NCBI RefSeq assembly: GCF_014530035.1
Contig: NZ_JACVMX010000002.1
Location: 1-64,000 of the forward strand
DNA length: 64,000 bases
Origin: Leucobacter sp. cx-328
Lineage (GTDB): Bacteria; Actinomycetota; Actinomycetes; Actinomycetales; Microbacteriaceae
Reading direction: 5' to 3'
Position 1 is the stretch's first letter. The number at the start of each line of letters is the position of its first letter. Both the position numbers and the translations under genes were made by a program. The notes under the pieces are model-generated. The model had not been told where the DNA came from and searched no databases. It was given only the letters and a program-made list of their open reading frames with translations. Positions 14,876 to 23,148 of the stretch are shown here, piece after piece.

Positions 14876-17410
14876 TTACTGCCCGGCGTCGGCGGCAAGC
14901 AAATACTCGCGAATATCTTGCCTGCGGGTCGCCCCGAGCTTCTTCATGAGCCTGGTGACGTGCGATTCGACGGTGCGGATCGAGACCACCAACGCCTCCG
15001 CAATGCGCGGGTTCGAGAGGCCCGCCGCGACGAGCTCGGCAACCTCACGCTCACGGGCACTGAGCTTGTTGCCGGTGCCGTGGGCCTGCGGCGAAAGCGA
15101 AGCGTCAAACTCACCCGCTCGCGCCTGAAGCACGTTGATGAGCTCGGCGTCAGCGTCATGTCCCGCTGCGCGGAGCACGCCGAGCACGCTCTCGACAAAG
15201 CGCTTGGTCGAGGCAGAGTCACCCTCGCGTTCGAGACGCGCGAGTTCTTCTGTGACGGTGTTAACGTCGGTTGCGATGAGCGCGTCCACGAACTGCGCAG
15301 AGGCCTGGATGGAGGGGCTGTTAACCTGCGCGATCCGCGCCTTCGCGTGCTCCCAGGACTCGCGATCAGGCATGAACCGCATGCCGTCGAGGTAGGTCCA
15401 GGCGGCCATGAAGCGCGCGCCGCGCTCCCACATCTCGTCGCCTGTTTCACGTGCAACACGAGCCGCGGCTTCAAGATCGTAGTCGGCGGTGAGACGCACC
15501 GCGAGGAAGGCGTGATGCAGGAGCGGAAGTGCGCCATCGACCGGGCCGCCCTTCGCAAGGTCAGCCTGAAGATCGCGGGCGAGCGCGGAATGACCTCGCC
15601 GGTTTGCAAAATACGCGCTCAGAATCGTGAGGCCAACCCGGCTGAGCGGGTTTTCCCCCGCGAGCAGTCCAAAGCCAATGGCATCGGCGACCGTCTGTTC
15701 CGCCTCGTCATAGCGACGAAGTGTGAGCAACGCTGTCGCGCGGAGGAACGAATACATACGAATCCTGCGCGAATCCAGCTCGCTCTGCGCGGCTTCAAGC
15801 CCCGCGTTGGCTGCGGCGAGCGCACCATCACGCTCCCCCAGCGCCAGAGCGGTGTAGATCTGCACAGCGTCAAAGCGCGGATCGGACCCCTGCTGCGCTG
15901 AATAGAGGCCCAGCTCCTTTTGCGCCAGGGCGGCATCACCACGAACCAGGAACCACAGCGCCCGTGCCAGCGTGACCACATCGTTCGTGTGGGGGTTCAG
16001 CGAGAGGCGATCCACGTCAGCAAATGGCTCGTCTGGCTGCACATCAAGGAAGCACGTTGCCAACAAGACCGTCTGGGCCTCCAGACGGATCTTCTTGGTC
16101 TCGTTACGCTCAGCCTCTGCGCGCAGCAGGTCGATCGCCCCGGCAAAGTCACCAAGATCGTAAGCAACGTGAGCGGAATAGGCGAGCGCCCACTCGGCTC
16201 GCTCCTCGTTGGATCCGCCGAGTGATGCCGCCTCCGCGATGACCGTCCGCATCTCCTCCTGGGAGCACCCCGGATCTGTCTGCATCACCAACATCAGCCG
16301 CGATGCATTCGTGAGTGTTGGGTGCAGCGCCCACTGTTCCCTCGCGCGCAGGGTGCGGATCGCGGTCCGCTCCTGCACGAGCCGCAGGTAGGCCGCGCGC
16401 TCCTGCGTCTGGCGCGCCCTTGTGAGCAACGGTGGGATGGGATCGGGATCCGCGCCGAGCTTCGCGAGCAGCAGCTCCTGCTGCGCGCTACTCGCGCCGT
16501 GCCGGAAGTAGTCCTCAATGATCGGCGGGTTCAGGGTCACGAGCTGCCGCTCGTACACCTCGACAATTGAGATGAAGGCGCGCTCCTCGAGTGCGACAAG
16601 CTGTTCCCGCGACACCACCCGCGCCACGCTCGCCACCTCTGTCGCGCCGAGCATCGCGATTGCCTTGAGCGCGGCAAGCTCGTCATCAGTGAGGCAGTGC
16701 AGTATCGATTGCACGACGGCGCGCAGTGCCGGCGACCACAGTGAGCCGTTTGCGTGCGCGAGCCCGTCAGTCACCGTGAGCTGCCCCGATCGCTGACCCG
16801 CGTCAATCACAGACGACGCCAAGCCGACGTTTCCGCCTGACATGGCGAACACTCGACTCATCGTGGGTTCATCGAAGCGCAGCCCGAAGTTCTGGCCGAG
16901 GGTCTCCTCAAGCTCTGCATATGACATAGGTGAGAGATCCAGGGAGTACACGGCAGCAAAGCCGTTCGTCACCAGCGGGCTGTTGTGTCGCATTCCATTG
17001 CGCACCCGCGTTGCTACAAAGGGAACGTCGAGCTTCGAACTCACCGTGCTCACGACTCCCCACGATGCCTCATCAAGGCTGTCGGCATCGTCGATCACGA
17101 ATATCGTGCGGCCAGGCGTCACCCTCGCGCTAAGCGCGTCGAAGGCTGCGAGCATGGGCGGCGTCCGATTTTCGGAGCTTTTCGAGTCGGCGGATCCACC
17201 AAACCCAGCAATACTCAACGCCCCGAGCGGGACCCGCGCGAATGAGGCAATGCCCCCGACCTCAAGCGTGCGCCAACCGAGCGTACCGAAGTGATCGCGA
17301 ATCTTGCGCAGCAACTGCGAACGGCCGTTTCCGTGCTCGCCAATGATCTCGACGCTGCGTCCACCCTGCAGAATGTCGATCGCATTCAAGTACATTTCGC
17401 TACGCTTCAT
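14876..17410 (-). CDS. Large LuxR-type ATPase regulator
   Basis: An 844-residue regulator of LAL type: N-terminal AAA/STAND-like ATPase, long helical middle, C-terminal LuxR helix-turn-helix. The P-loop is GEHGNGRS (24-31), with Arg where Lys is usual, and Walker B is TIFVIDDAD (102-110). The middle (about 330-750) looks like TPR-type helices. The HTH is about residues 782-844 (LSAREREVAELVAAGLSN, TVESHVTRLMKKLGA). The start at 17410 is preferred to an upstream frame because GGGAGG lies seven bases before it. Signal and targets are unknown, and no target operon is evident next door. A parS-like site lies inside the gene at 15443. Confidence 0.88.
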   Translation of the reverse strand: MKRSEMYLNAIDILQGGRSVEIIGEHGNGRSQLLRKIRDHFGTLGWRTLEVGGIASFARVPLGALSIAGFGGSADSKSSENRTPPMLAAFDALSARVTPGRTIFVIDDADSLDEASWGVVSTVSSKLDVPFVATRVRNGMRHNSPLVTNGFAAVYSLDLSPMSYAELEETLGQNFGLRFDEPTMSRVFAMSGGNVGLASSVIDAGQRSGQLTVTDGLAHANGSLWSPALRAVVQSILHCLTDDELAALKAIAMLGATEVASVARVVSREQLVALEERAFISIVEVYERQLVTLNPPIIEDYFRHGASSAQQELLLAKLGADPDPIPPLLTRARQTQERAAYLRLVQERTAIRTLRAREQWALHPTLTNASRLMLVMQTDPGCSQEEMRTVIAEAASLGGSNEERAEWALAYSAHVAYDLGDFAGAIDLLRAEAERNETKKIRLEAQTVLLATCFLDVQPDEPFADVDRLSLNPHTNDVVTLARALWFLVRGDAALAQKELGLYSAQQGSDPRFDAVQIYTALALGERDGALAAANAGLEAAQSELDSRRIRMYSFLRATALLTLRRYDEAEQTVADAIGFGLLAGENPLSRVGLTILSAYFANRRGHSALARDLQADLAKGGPVDGALPLLHHAFLAVRLTADYDLEAAARVARETGDEMWERGARFMAAWTYLDGMRFMPDRESWEHAKARIAQVNSPSIQASAQFVDALIATDVNTVTEELARLEREGDSASTKRFVESVLGVLRAAGHDADAELINVLQARAGEFDASLSPQAHGTGNKLSAREREVAELVAAGLSNPRIAEALVVSIRTVESHVTRLMKKLGATRRQDIREYLLAADAGQ
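15443..15458. promoter_or_regulatory. parS-like site (1 mismatch)
   Basis: TGTTTCACGTGCAACA differs at one base from the parS consensus TGTTTCACGTGAAACA. It is inside the LuxR-type gene, where it encodes VARET. It is the farthest candidate from the origin core (about 40 kb). Confidence 0.5.
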
Positions 17411-17888
17411 TGCCGCGCCTCCCAAGCTGTGCTGTTCGGATCTCGGCGTTGAGTTTCCACTGAGGGCAGCACCGATAACACTGACATCATGTCCACGAGC
17501 ACGGAATCTGCGCAAGGTTTGTACTGGCTTTTGATCTTTCCGTGCATCCATGGGGACCCTCCTGATTAATGTCATTTACACCGAGGTCAGCACGATGTCG
17601 GCGCAGATGACTTGCTAGGCCGTAGCGATACGGAGCGGGAACGCCCCCTTCTCAAATAACTCCCGCGGCTGGGTTCACTCCATCCCCCCTGAAATACCCA
17701 GCCCTAGCCGTCATCCTCTCTACCTTTAGCGCCAGTTCCGTGTTGATCTCTTCTTGCGTTCCGGGCTCACCTGCGCCACCTCTCCCCCAAGGCGGCACTT
17801 ATGCCCAGGTTTTCACGTGATTTCTCGCGAAGCGAGCGAACGCCGAGTTCTGGCCAAAGTTTGAGGAATTTTGCACACCTTGGGATAG

Positions 17889-18097
17889 TTATCCCCAGAT
17901 TTGCCACGCCCTATCCCCAAGTTATCCACATACTTATTCACACTGTTCACAACGTGTAATTACACGCGTGTAACTATCGAACATATGTTCGTAAGCGCGA
18001 GATCGTGCAGTTTTTATACACAGAAACGACGGACTTCTACACACCCACCCACACCCTTATGCACAGAGTTATCCACAGGACGGTTTTTGGTGGATAA
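17889..18097 (+). promoter_or_regulatory. Cluster of DnaA boxes
   Basis: Five perfect TTATNCACA boxes in one orientation: 17922-17930 (TTATCCACA), 17934-17942 (TTATTCACA), 18014-18022 (TTATACACA), 18057-18065 (TTATGCACA) and 18069-18077 (TTATCCACA). Near matches: TTATCCCCA at 17889, CTATCCCCA at 17911, CTGTTCACA at 17943, and TTATCCACC on the other strand at 18089. This is denser than the dnaA-dnaN spacer. It could titrate DnaA, regulate initiation timing or be an origin element. Confidence 0.7.
17977..17992. promoter_or_regulatory. LexA-type SOS box
   Basis: TCGAACATATGTTCGT matches the actinobacterial/Gram-positive LexA consensus TCGAAC-N4-GTTCGA except for the last base. The dyad CGAACATATGTTCG is perfect over 14 bp. 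No known SOS gene starts nearby; the next plus-strand start with a good ribosome site is the 31-codon frame at 18219. Confidence 0.65.
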
Positions 18098-18218
18098 CTC
18101 TGCGGTTGGCGGCTCAAGCGACCCGCACCCACATGCATTACGTGTCCGAGGCGCTCGATACCTGGAATCTCGCAGCGTGCACCGTCGTTCTTGCGCACCT
18201 ATATATAAAGGGAGCCCA

Positions 18219-18314
18219 ATGGTTCTTGCGGCAGTCACCCCTCGTCCTGGTGCCCTTGCGGAGGCTGTCGCGATCCGCGCCCTTCCCGACCTCCCACCGC
18301 CCGGGCCACATTGA
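18219..18314 (+). CDS. Possible 31-residue peptide, unknown
   Basis: A short frame, MVLAAVTPRPGALAEAVAI then RALPDLPPPGPH. It begins five bases after AAGGGAG and just after an AT-rich CTATATATAAA. It is the first good translation start downstream of the LexA-like box (about 225 bases). It contains one GATCCGCGCC motif (18272-18281). I recognise no family, and the length alone makes it doubtful. It could be an SOS-controlled peptide, a leader, or chance. Confidence 0.22.
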   Translation: MVLAAVTPRPGALAEAVAIRALPDLPPPGPH

Positions 18315-18469
18315 GATGTTCTGGCTGCGTGACACGGTTTATTCGGGGCCGCGTTGGATTGAGAGTTCCGGGGTTCGTACGGCGCTGGTAACGGTGCCAC
18401 CAGCAAAGCTTCAGCGTTGCCCACAGGGAAGGTGCTCATCAATCCGCAGTGTTGAGACTAGCCAGCCTC

Positions 18470-18561
18470 TTCCCTTCGAGATGGGCAGTTTCTGCCAAAA
18501 CAAGGCGTTCCATGCGCATGAAAGAGGCTGCTGGAGAGAACGTGGGCTTTTCGCAGGATTC
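18470..18561. repeat. Palindromic intergenic repeat, copy B (degenerate)
   Basis: Aligns with copy C along its length: CTTCGAGATGGGCAG, TTTCTGCCAAAACAAGGCG, the core TTCCATGCGCATGAAAG, then GGAGAGAACGTGGGC and TTTTCGCAGG. Several arm positions no longer pair, so it is a decayed copy. Confidence 0.7.
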
Positions 18562-18630
18562 AGCCAGGTCTCGAACACTGAGTAAGCGATAGCCCCCGTC
18601 TTCGCGGCATTTCGCGGCAAAACTTGCAGA

Positions 18631-18659
18631 CTGTACGCCAGGCAAGGGCTGGCGTACAG
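18631..18659. repeat. Short inverted repeat
   Basis: A perfect 11-bp inverted repeat, CTGTACGCCAG (18631-18641) with CTGGCGTACAG (18649-18659), loop 7. No T-run follows. A second GC-rich hairpin (GGGCCGGCCC type) follows near 18668-18693. Function unknown. Confidence 0.6.
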
Positions 18660-18739
18660 GGAAGAACGGGCCGGCCCACAGGGCCGGGCGGCCTTATTCA
18701 TAGGGCAGGGGCACCGCGGGGTGTGCCCAGCAAGTCAGA

Positions 18740-18861
18740 CCCTCGAAACGGGGTGTTTCTGCCGAAACCAGGCGATTCATGCGCATGAAAGGGGCTGTTT
18801 CGAGAGAAAGGGTCGATCTCGCGGGGTTGGGGTCGAGGTGAGGGTCGATCTCGCGGGGTTG
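18740..18861. repeat. Palindromic intergenic repeat, copy C, with duplicated end
   Basis: Left end CCTCGAAAC, arm TTTCTGCCGAAACCAGGCG, core TTCATGCGCATGAAAGGGG, right arm TTTCGAGAGAAAGGG, right end CTCGCGGGGTT. The last 21 bases (18809-18829) are repeated exactly at 18841-18861, a 32-bp direct duplication of the element end. Confidence 0.78.
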
Positions 18862-18875
18862 AGGCCCGCATGTGC

Positions 18876-18911
18876 AAAAAAGAAGGACCGGATCACCGAT
18901 CCGGTCCTTCT
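18876..18911 (-). terminator. Terminator of tRNA-Leu
   Basis: Perfect stem GAAGGACCGGATC / GATCCGGTCCTTC with a 4-base loop (18882-18911), followed on the minus strand by six T. Confidence 0.93.
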
Positions 18912-18917
18912 CATCTG

Positions 18918-19000
18918 TGCGCGAGGGGGGACTTGAACCCCCACGCCCTTGCGGGCACTGGCACCTGAAGCCAGCGCGTCTGCCATTCCGCCACTCGCGC
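18918..19000 (-). tRNA. tRNA-Leu (CAG)
   Basis: An 83-nt class II tRNA. Acceptor stem GCGCGAG/CTCGCGC with discriminator A, long variable arm TGCCCGCAAGGGCG, T-arm GGGGGTTCAAGTCCCCC. The anticodon loop TTCAGGT gives CAG. The 3' CCA is not encoded. A strong terminator follows. Confidence 0.95.
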
Positions 19001-19071
19001 GAGTGTCTTCGAGCTTTTCGGAAAATCAGACCCTCAGGATCCGATTCCCGCCCTGCTCGGGCAACTTGATT

Positions 19072-19101
19072 ACTGTACCAGCTGAGTGCCCCTGACACCA
19101 A
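19072..19101 (-). promoter_or_regulatory. Candidate promoter of tRNA-Leu
   Basis: On the minus strand TTGGTG (19096-19101) and TACAGT (19072-19077) are 18 bases apart, about 70 bases before the tRNA. Confidence 0.4.
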
Positions 19102-19171
19102 AGCGGGTAAGCTTGTGACCCAATAGGAACCAGGTGCACCTGCATCGAATCCCAAACGGAAAGGCAGAGCA

Positions 19172-19885
19172 ATGGGCTTTCTCGACAACGTCGAACGCTC
19201 GCTCGAGCGCGCCGTAAATGGCGCATTTGCGCGGACTTTCCGCTCTGGAGTGCAGCCCGTTGAGGTCGCTTCGGCGCTGAAGCGAGAGCTCGATATTGGT
19301 GCCGTGATCATCGATCGCGACCGCACGCTTGCTCCGAACCGTTTCGTCGTCCGCGTGTCGGAACAGGACGCTCAGCGACTCCTGAACCTGGGTGACACCT
19401 TAGAAACTGAACTGCGCGAGATCGTCGTGTCGTATGCGCAGCGCCAGAACTACCAGCTACTCGGTGATCCCGATGTTGAGATCCGCGCCGACGACTCAGT
19501 CACGGCCGGCGTCGTGGAGATCGATGCGAAGCGCGTGACCGGCAGCATTGACTGGGTTGCAGCAATGGACGTAAATGGCGTCCGCCACGAACTTCACCGC
19601 GGTACAACGGTGGTCGGTCGTGGCAGTGACTGTGAGATCCGCATCACTGACAATGCGGCATCGCGCCGTCACCTGGAGATCATCTGGGACGGCACACAGG
19701 GCCTTGCACGCGATCTTGGTTCGACGAATGGCTCAAAGATCGACGGTCAGCGTTTCCGTGAGGCAAAACTGCAGGCGGGTACGACGATCACAATTGGCCA
19801 GACTGCGCTACGCTTCCAAATGGTGCCCGGTCGGGCTAACGCGCAACCTGGAAGCGCGGCCAGTGACTTCTGGAGGGATCAGTGA
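19172..19885 (+). CDS. fhaA: FHA domain protein FhaA (DUF3662-FHA)
   Basis: A 237-residue cytoplasmic adaptor with an N-terminal DUF3662 domain (about 1-115) and a C-terminal FHA domain (about 145-215). The phosphothreonine-binding motifs are GRGSDCEI, SRRHLEI and LGSTNGSKIDG. In mycobacteria FhaA recognises phosphorylated MviN/MurJ and restrains peptidoglycan synthesis. The linker between domains is much shorter than in M. tuberculosis. It is the first gene of fhaA-fhaB-pstP-rodA-pbpA-pknA; ATG 19172 has AAAGG upstream, and the next gene overlaps by four bases. The order matches the block found near the origin of most actinobacteria. Confidence 0.93.
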   Translation: MGFLDNVERSLERAVNGAFARTFRSGVQPVEVASALKRELDIGAVIIDRDRTLAPNRFVVRVSEQDAQRLLNLGDTLETELREIVVSYAQRQNYQLLGDPDVEIRADDSVTAGVVEIDAKRVTGSIDWVAAMDVNGVRHELHRGTTVVGRGSDCEIRITDNAASRRHLEIIWDGTQGLARDLGSTNGSKIDGQRFREAKLQAGTTITIGQTALRFQMVPGRANAQPGSAASDFWRDQ

Positions 19886-20499
19886 GCGAACTCACGCTGC
19901 TCGTCCTACGCATCGGGTTTCTCCTGCTGCTGTGGTTCTTTATATTCTCAATCGTCTACGCACTGCGCAGTGACCTGTTTGGTACGCCAGTTCGCCGCAT
20001 GAAGCAGAACGAGCAGGGCGGCTCCCCCGTTCCCTCGGTACGCCCCGCGGCTCCGGCTCCAGCACCTGCGCCCGCACCCGCGCCATCACCGGTTCCCACA
20101 CCCGTTGCCGCCGCAGCCCCGATTTCACGCCCGAACCCGGCGCAGGCACCCGCGTTTGATCCGATTACGGACGCATTCCCTTCGGCCAACGAGGCCCCGC
20201 AGACCGCTGCAGCGACGCAGCTCGTCATCACCTCCGGCGTTGCAGCCGGTACGTCGATCCCCCTCGACGTCGCAGTTTTCACGATCGGACGCAGCTCCGA
20301 TTCCACCCTCGTCATCGTCGACGAGTACACCTCTACCCGTCATGCGAGCCTCGCAAAGACTGGCAACGAGTGGCGACTCACAGATCTTGATTCCACGAAC
20401 GGCACCAAGCTCGACGGTGTGCGCGTGCGCGGCACGGTACCCGTGCCCCCGTTCACCCCGGTCACGATTGGTACGACGACCTTTGAGTTGAGGCCGTAA
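19882..20499 (+). CDS. fhaB: FHA domain protein FhaB (FipA-like)
   Basis: A 205-residue protein with one N-terminal membrane helix (about 5-27), a Pro/Ala-rich linker (PAPAPAPAPAPSP, about 58-75) and a C-terminal FHA domain (about 125-195, GRSSDSTLVI, STRHASL, LDSTNGTKLDG). Homologues are phosphorylated by PknA/PknB and interact with division proteins. The GTG start overlaps the fhaA stop (GTGA). The next gene begins one base after its stop. The linker DNA is a near-repetitive CCGGCTCC-type tract, a likely site of length variation. Confidence 0.92.
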   Translation: MSELTLLVLRIGFLLLLWFFIFSIVYALRSDLFGTPVRRMKQNEQGGSPVPSVRPAAPAPAPAPAPAPSPVPTPVAAAAPISRPNPAQAPAFDPITDAFPSANEAPQTAAATQLVITSGVAAGTSIPLDVAVFTIGRSSDSTLVIVDEYTSTRHASLAKTGNEWRLTDLDSTNGTKLDGVRVRGTVPVPPFTPVTIGTTTFELRP

Positions 20500-20500
20500 C

Positions 20501-21745
20501 GTGAGCTACGGCTACAAGAGTGCCATCGGATCACACGTTGGCATGGTGCGCTCCAACAACCAGGACTCCGGTTTTGCGGGCGACTACCTCTACCTCGTTG
20601 CCGACGGCATGGGCGGTCACGCCGGTGGCGACGTCGCTTCGGCACTGGTTGCGAAGGAAATCGCAACCCAAGATCTCCGCCCCGAAAGCTCGTCAGAGAT
20701 GGCCGGCCTCACGCTGCGCAACGCACTGCTCGAGGCAAACAAGAAGCTACGCGGCACCGTTAAGGAGCACCCGGAGCTCGCTGGCCTCGGCACCACGTTC
20801 TGTGGCTTCCTGACGGTCGGCAAGCAGCTCGCCCTCGCACACATTGGCGACTCACGCCTGTACCGTCTGCGCGACGACAAGCTCGAGCAAATCACGAAAG
20901 ACCACACCTTCGTCCAGCGCCTGGTCGATAGTGGGCGGATCACCGAAGAGGAAGCCAAGTTCCACCCTCGTCGGTCGGTACTCATGCGCGTGCTCGGCGA
21001 TGTCGAATCGGCGCCCGAGATCGATGTCTCAGTGCTCGATACGCAGCCCGGTGACGTCTGGCTCCTCTGCTCAGACGGTCTCTGCGGTTACGTCGAAGAC
21101 CCTGACATCGAGAAGATCCTGCGCCGCAGCCACACGCTGCAGGGCGCGGTTGATGCGCTCATCGATAAGAGCCTCGCGCACGGCGCCCCTGACAACGTCA
21201 CTGTTGTGCTGGTGGAGACCGTCGAAGAAGAGATTCCGCACGAGGAGCCGAACCCACGGTTCGTCGGATCCGCCGCCAATGCACCCGTCTTGCGCGATGG
21301 TGAAATCACGACCGCTCGCATGCGTCTGCTCAGTCGTCGCCGCGTTCGTCGCGTTCCCGTCGTTGAAGAGTCGCACTTTGAGCCCCGCGTTGATGAGTAC
21401 CTCGCAGAGCTGCTCGCTGAGACAAAGCGCCGCAACAAGCGTCGCCGCGTCATGTGGTTGCTCGGAGTCGTAGCCGTGCTTGTGGCGATCGGCGGCGCGC
21501 TCCTCTTCAGCTACCAGTGGACGCAGTCACGCTACTTCGTCGGCACCGACGGTGAATCGGTCATCATCTACCAGGGCGTCCAGCAAACTTTCGGGTCGTT
21601 CTCGTTGTACTCCGTGGCCGAAGAAACCGGCATCCCGCTCGATGCGCTCGACGGAATGGAGCGGCGTCAGATCCAGCGCAGCCTCTCGGCTGGTTCGTTG
21701 TCAGAGGCTCGCGATATTGTGCTGAGACTGGGAGGTGACGAGTAA
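20501..21745 (+). CDS. pstP: PP2C-type Ser/Thr phosphatase
   Basis: A 414-residue membrane-anchored metal-dependent phosphatase that reverses PknA/PknB phosphorylation. The catalytic PP2C domain covers about residues 1-235, with DGMGGHAGG near 36, GLGTTFCG, HIGDSRLYRL and the late metal motif GAPDNVTVV. A basic linker, one membrane helix (about 312-333, VMWLLGVVAVLVAIGGALLF) and a small extracellular tail follow. GTG start. The stop overlaps the rodA ATG (TAATG). It is the only phosphatase of this kind in the operon. Confidence 0.95.
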   Translation: MSYGYKSAIGSHVGMVRSNNQDSGFAGDYLYLVADGMGGHAGGDVASALVAKEIATQDLRPESSSEMAGLTLRNALLEANKKLRGTVKEHPELAGLGTTFCGFLTVGKQLALAHIGDSRLYRLRDDKLEQITKDHTFVQRLVDSGRITEEEAKFHPRRSVLMRVLGDVESAPEIDVSVLDTQPGDVWLLCSDGLCGYVEDPDIEKILRRSHTLQGAVDALIDKSLAHGAPDNVTVVLVETVEEEIPHEEPNPRFVGSAANAPVLRDGEITTARMRLLSRRRVRRVPVVEESHFEPRVDEYLAELLAETKRRNKRRRVMWLLGVVAVLVAIGGALLFSYQWTQSRYFVGTDGESVIIYQGVQQTFGSFSLYSVAEETGIPLDALDGMERRQIQRSLSAGSLSEARDIVLRLGGDE

Positions 21746-23148
21746 TGAATGACCAGCAGGCGGCCCAGCCGCGCACGTTCGAGCAGAACCGCACGAGCGA
21801 GAACATTCTGCAGCGCATTACTGCGATCCGGGCCCCGCGCCTGCTTCGCAGCATGGAGCTTGCACTGCTCGTCTTCTCGCTGATCGTTGGCATCTCTGCT
21901 GTCCTGGTTATCGATCTCACGATCCACGGCAAGGTCGAGACGAACCTGCTTGCCCCTGGCATTCTGTTTGTCGTGTTGGTGACCGCGCTGCACCTGGTGG
22001 TGCGCAAAGTTGCGCCCGATGCCGATCCGCTCATTTTGCCGATCGCGGTGTTCTTGAACACCATCGGCATCGCCATGATCTACCGCATTGATCTCGCAGA
22101 AGAGCTCTCAGGCTGGGGTTCGGGTGCCGTGCGTCAGCTCGTGTGGTCGTCGATCGCAATCGCGGCCTGCATCGTGCTCTTGCTCATCATCAAGAACCAC
22201 ATGGTGCTGTTCCGATTCACGTACCTCAGCGGCCTCGGCGCACTCGTCCTGCTGTTGCTGCCGATGCTGCCCGGTATCGGCCGTGAGATGTACGGTGCAC
22301 GCGTGTGGATCATGATCGGCGGTTTCTCGTTCCAGCCGGGCGAGATCGCCAAGATCCTCCTCGCGATCTTCTTCGCGGGGTATCTCGTGCGTAACCGTGA
22401 CGCGCTCTCGATGGTGGGCAAGAAGTTCGCTGGTATCCGCTTCCCGCGTGGCCGCGACCTTGGCCCACTGCTCGCCTTCTGGCTCGTCGCAATGTGCGTG
22501 CTCGTGTTCCAGCGCGACCTCGGTACCTCGCTACTCTACTTCGGCCTGTTCCTGTCGATGCTGTACGTTGCGACCGGTCGTATTGGCTGGATCATCCTCG
22601 GTGTTGGTCTGTTCCTCGTTGGCGGCATCGTTGCGAGCCAGACCCTCGAGTACGTGAACGTGCGCTTCGCGAACTGGCTTGATCCGTTCGCCGACCCGTA
22701 CAACGCGAGCTTCCAGATGTTGCAGGGCCTGTTTGGCATGGCGAACGGTGGCCTCACTGGCACCGGCCTCGGCCAGGGCTTCCCGCAAGACACCCCACTC
22801 GCCGACAGCGACTACATCATCCCGTCGCTTGGTGAAGAGCTCGGCCTCGTTGGCCTGTTCGTCATTCTCGCGGCGTACCTGTTGCTCGTTGGCCGCGGCC
22901 TGCGCATCGGTTTCGCTGGTCAGGACGACTTTGGCAAGCTCCTCGCAACCGGCCTGGCATTCTCGATCGCGTTCCAGGTCTTCATCGTTGTCGGTGGCGT
23001 GACTCGCGTCATCCCGCTGACTGGCCTGACTGCGCCGTTCCTCGCGGCTGGCGGATCATCCCTTGTCTCGAACTGGCTTATCGTCGCGATGCTCGTACTT
23101 CTGTCGAATTCGATCAGAAATAAACCGAAGTTGGTGATTCGGTCATGA
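21745..23148 (+). CDS. rodA: Peptidoglycan glycosyltransferase RodA
   Basis: A 467-residue SEDS-family integral membrane polymerase of lipid II. About 12 membrane helices are seen. Family motifs are FQPGEIAKILLAIF (TM region near 190-205), FQRDLGTSLL (near 255), and the conserved loop with DSDYIIPSLGEELGLVG (near 350). It is paired with the class B penicillin-binding protein PbpA, whose start overlaps its stop (ATGA). This position next to pbpA points to RodA (elongation) and not FtsW. Confidence 0.94.
   Translation: MNDQQAAQPRTFEQNRTSENILQRITAIRAPRLLRSMELALLVFSLIVGISAVLVIDLTIHGKVETNLLAPGILFVVLVTALHLVVRKVAPDADPLILPIAVFLNTIGIAMIYRIDLAEELSGWGSGAVRQLVWSSIAIAACIVLLLIIKNHMVLFRFTYLSGLGALVLLLLPMLPGIGREMYGARVWIMIGGFSFQPGEIAKILLAIFFAGYLVRNRDALSMVGKKFAGIRFPRGRDLGPLLAFWLVAMCVLVFQRDLGTSLLYFGLFLSMLYVATGRIGWIILGVGLFLVGGIVASQTLEYVNVRFANWLDPFADPYNASFQMLQGLFGMANGGLTGTGLGQGFPQDTPLADSDYIIPSLGEELGLVGLFVILAAYLLLVGRGLRIGFAGQDDFGKLLATGLAFSIAFQVFIVVGGVTRVIPLTGLTAPFLAAGGSSLVSNWLIVAMLVLLSNSIRNKPKLVIRS

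Larger units (their letters stand above)
17411..18217. other. Gene-free spacer with DnaA boxes and a LexA-like box
   Basis: The region upstream of the LuxR-type gene. It has low coding potential on both strands and is notably less GC-rich between about 17870 and 18110. It holds the DnaA-box cluster (17889-18097), a LexA-like dyad (17977-17992) and the palindrome CGTGTAATTACACG (17954-17967). Nothing recognisable was found in 17576-17870. Confidence 0.6.

Noticed and set aside
14267..15901. Plus-strand open frame of 544 codons
   Set aside because: It crosses the ends of two recognised minus-strand genes and the tandem repeat between them. No domain is recognisable.
17811..17826. parS-like TTTTCACGTGATTT
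   Set aside because: Too many differences from the GTTTCACGTGAAAC core for ParB binding.
17889..18097. This cluster as the main oriC in place of the dnaA-dnaN spacer
   Set aside because: Genes on both sides of 18 kb up to dnaA remain mostly leftward, and the dnaA-dnaN and dnaA-rpmH spacers also hold DnaA boxes at the classical place. Kept as an extra DnaA-binding region instead.
18316..18585. Plus-strand frame starting MFWLRDTVYSG
   Set aside because: It has no ribosome site and runs through palindromic repeat copy B, so it is probably not coding.
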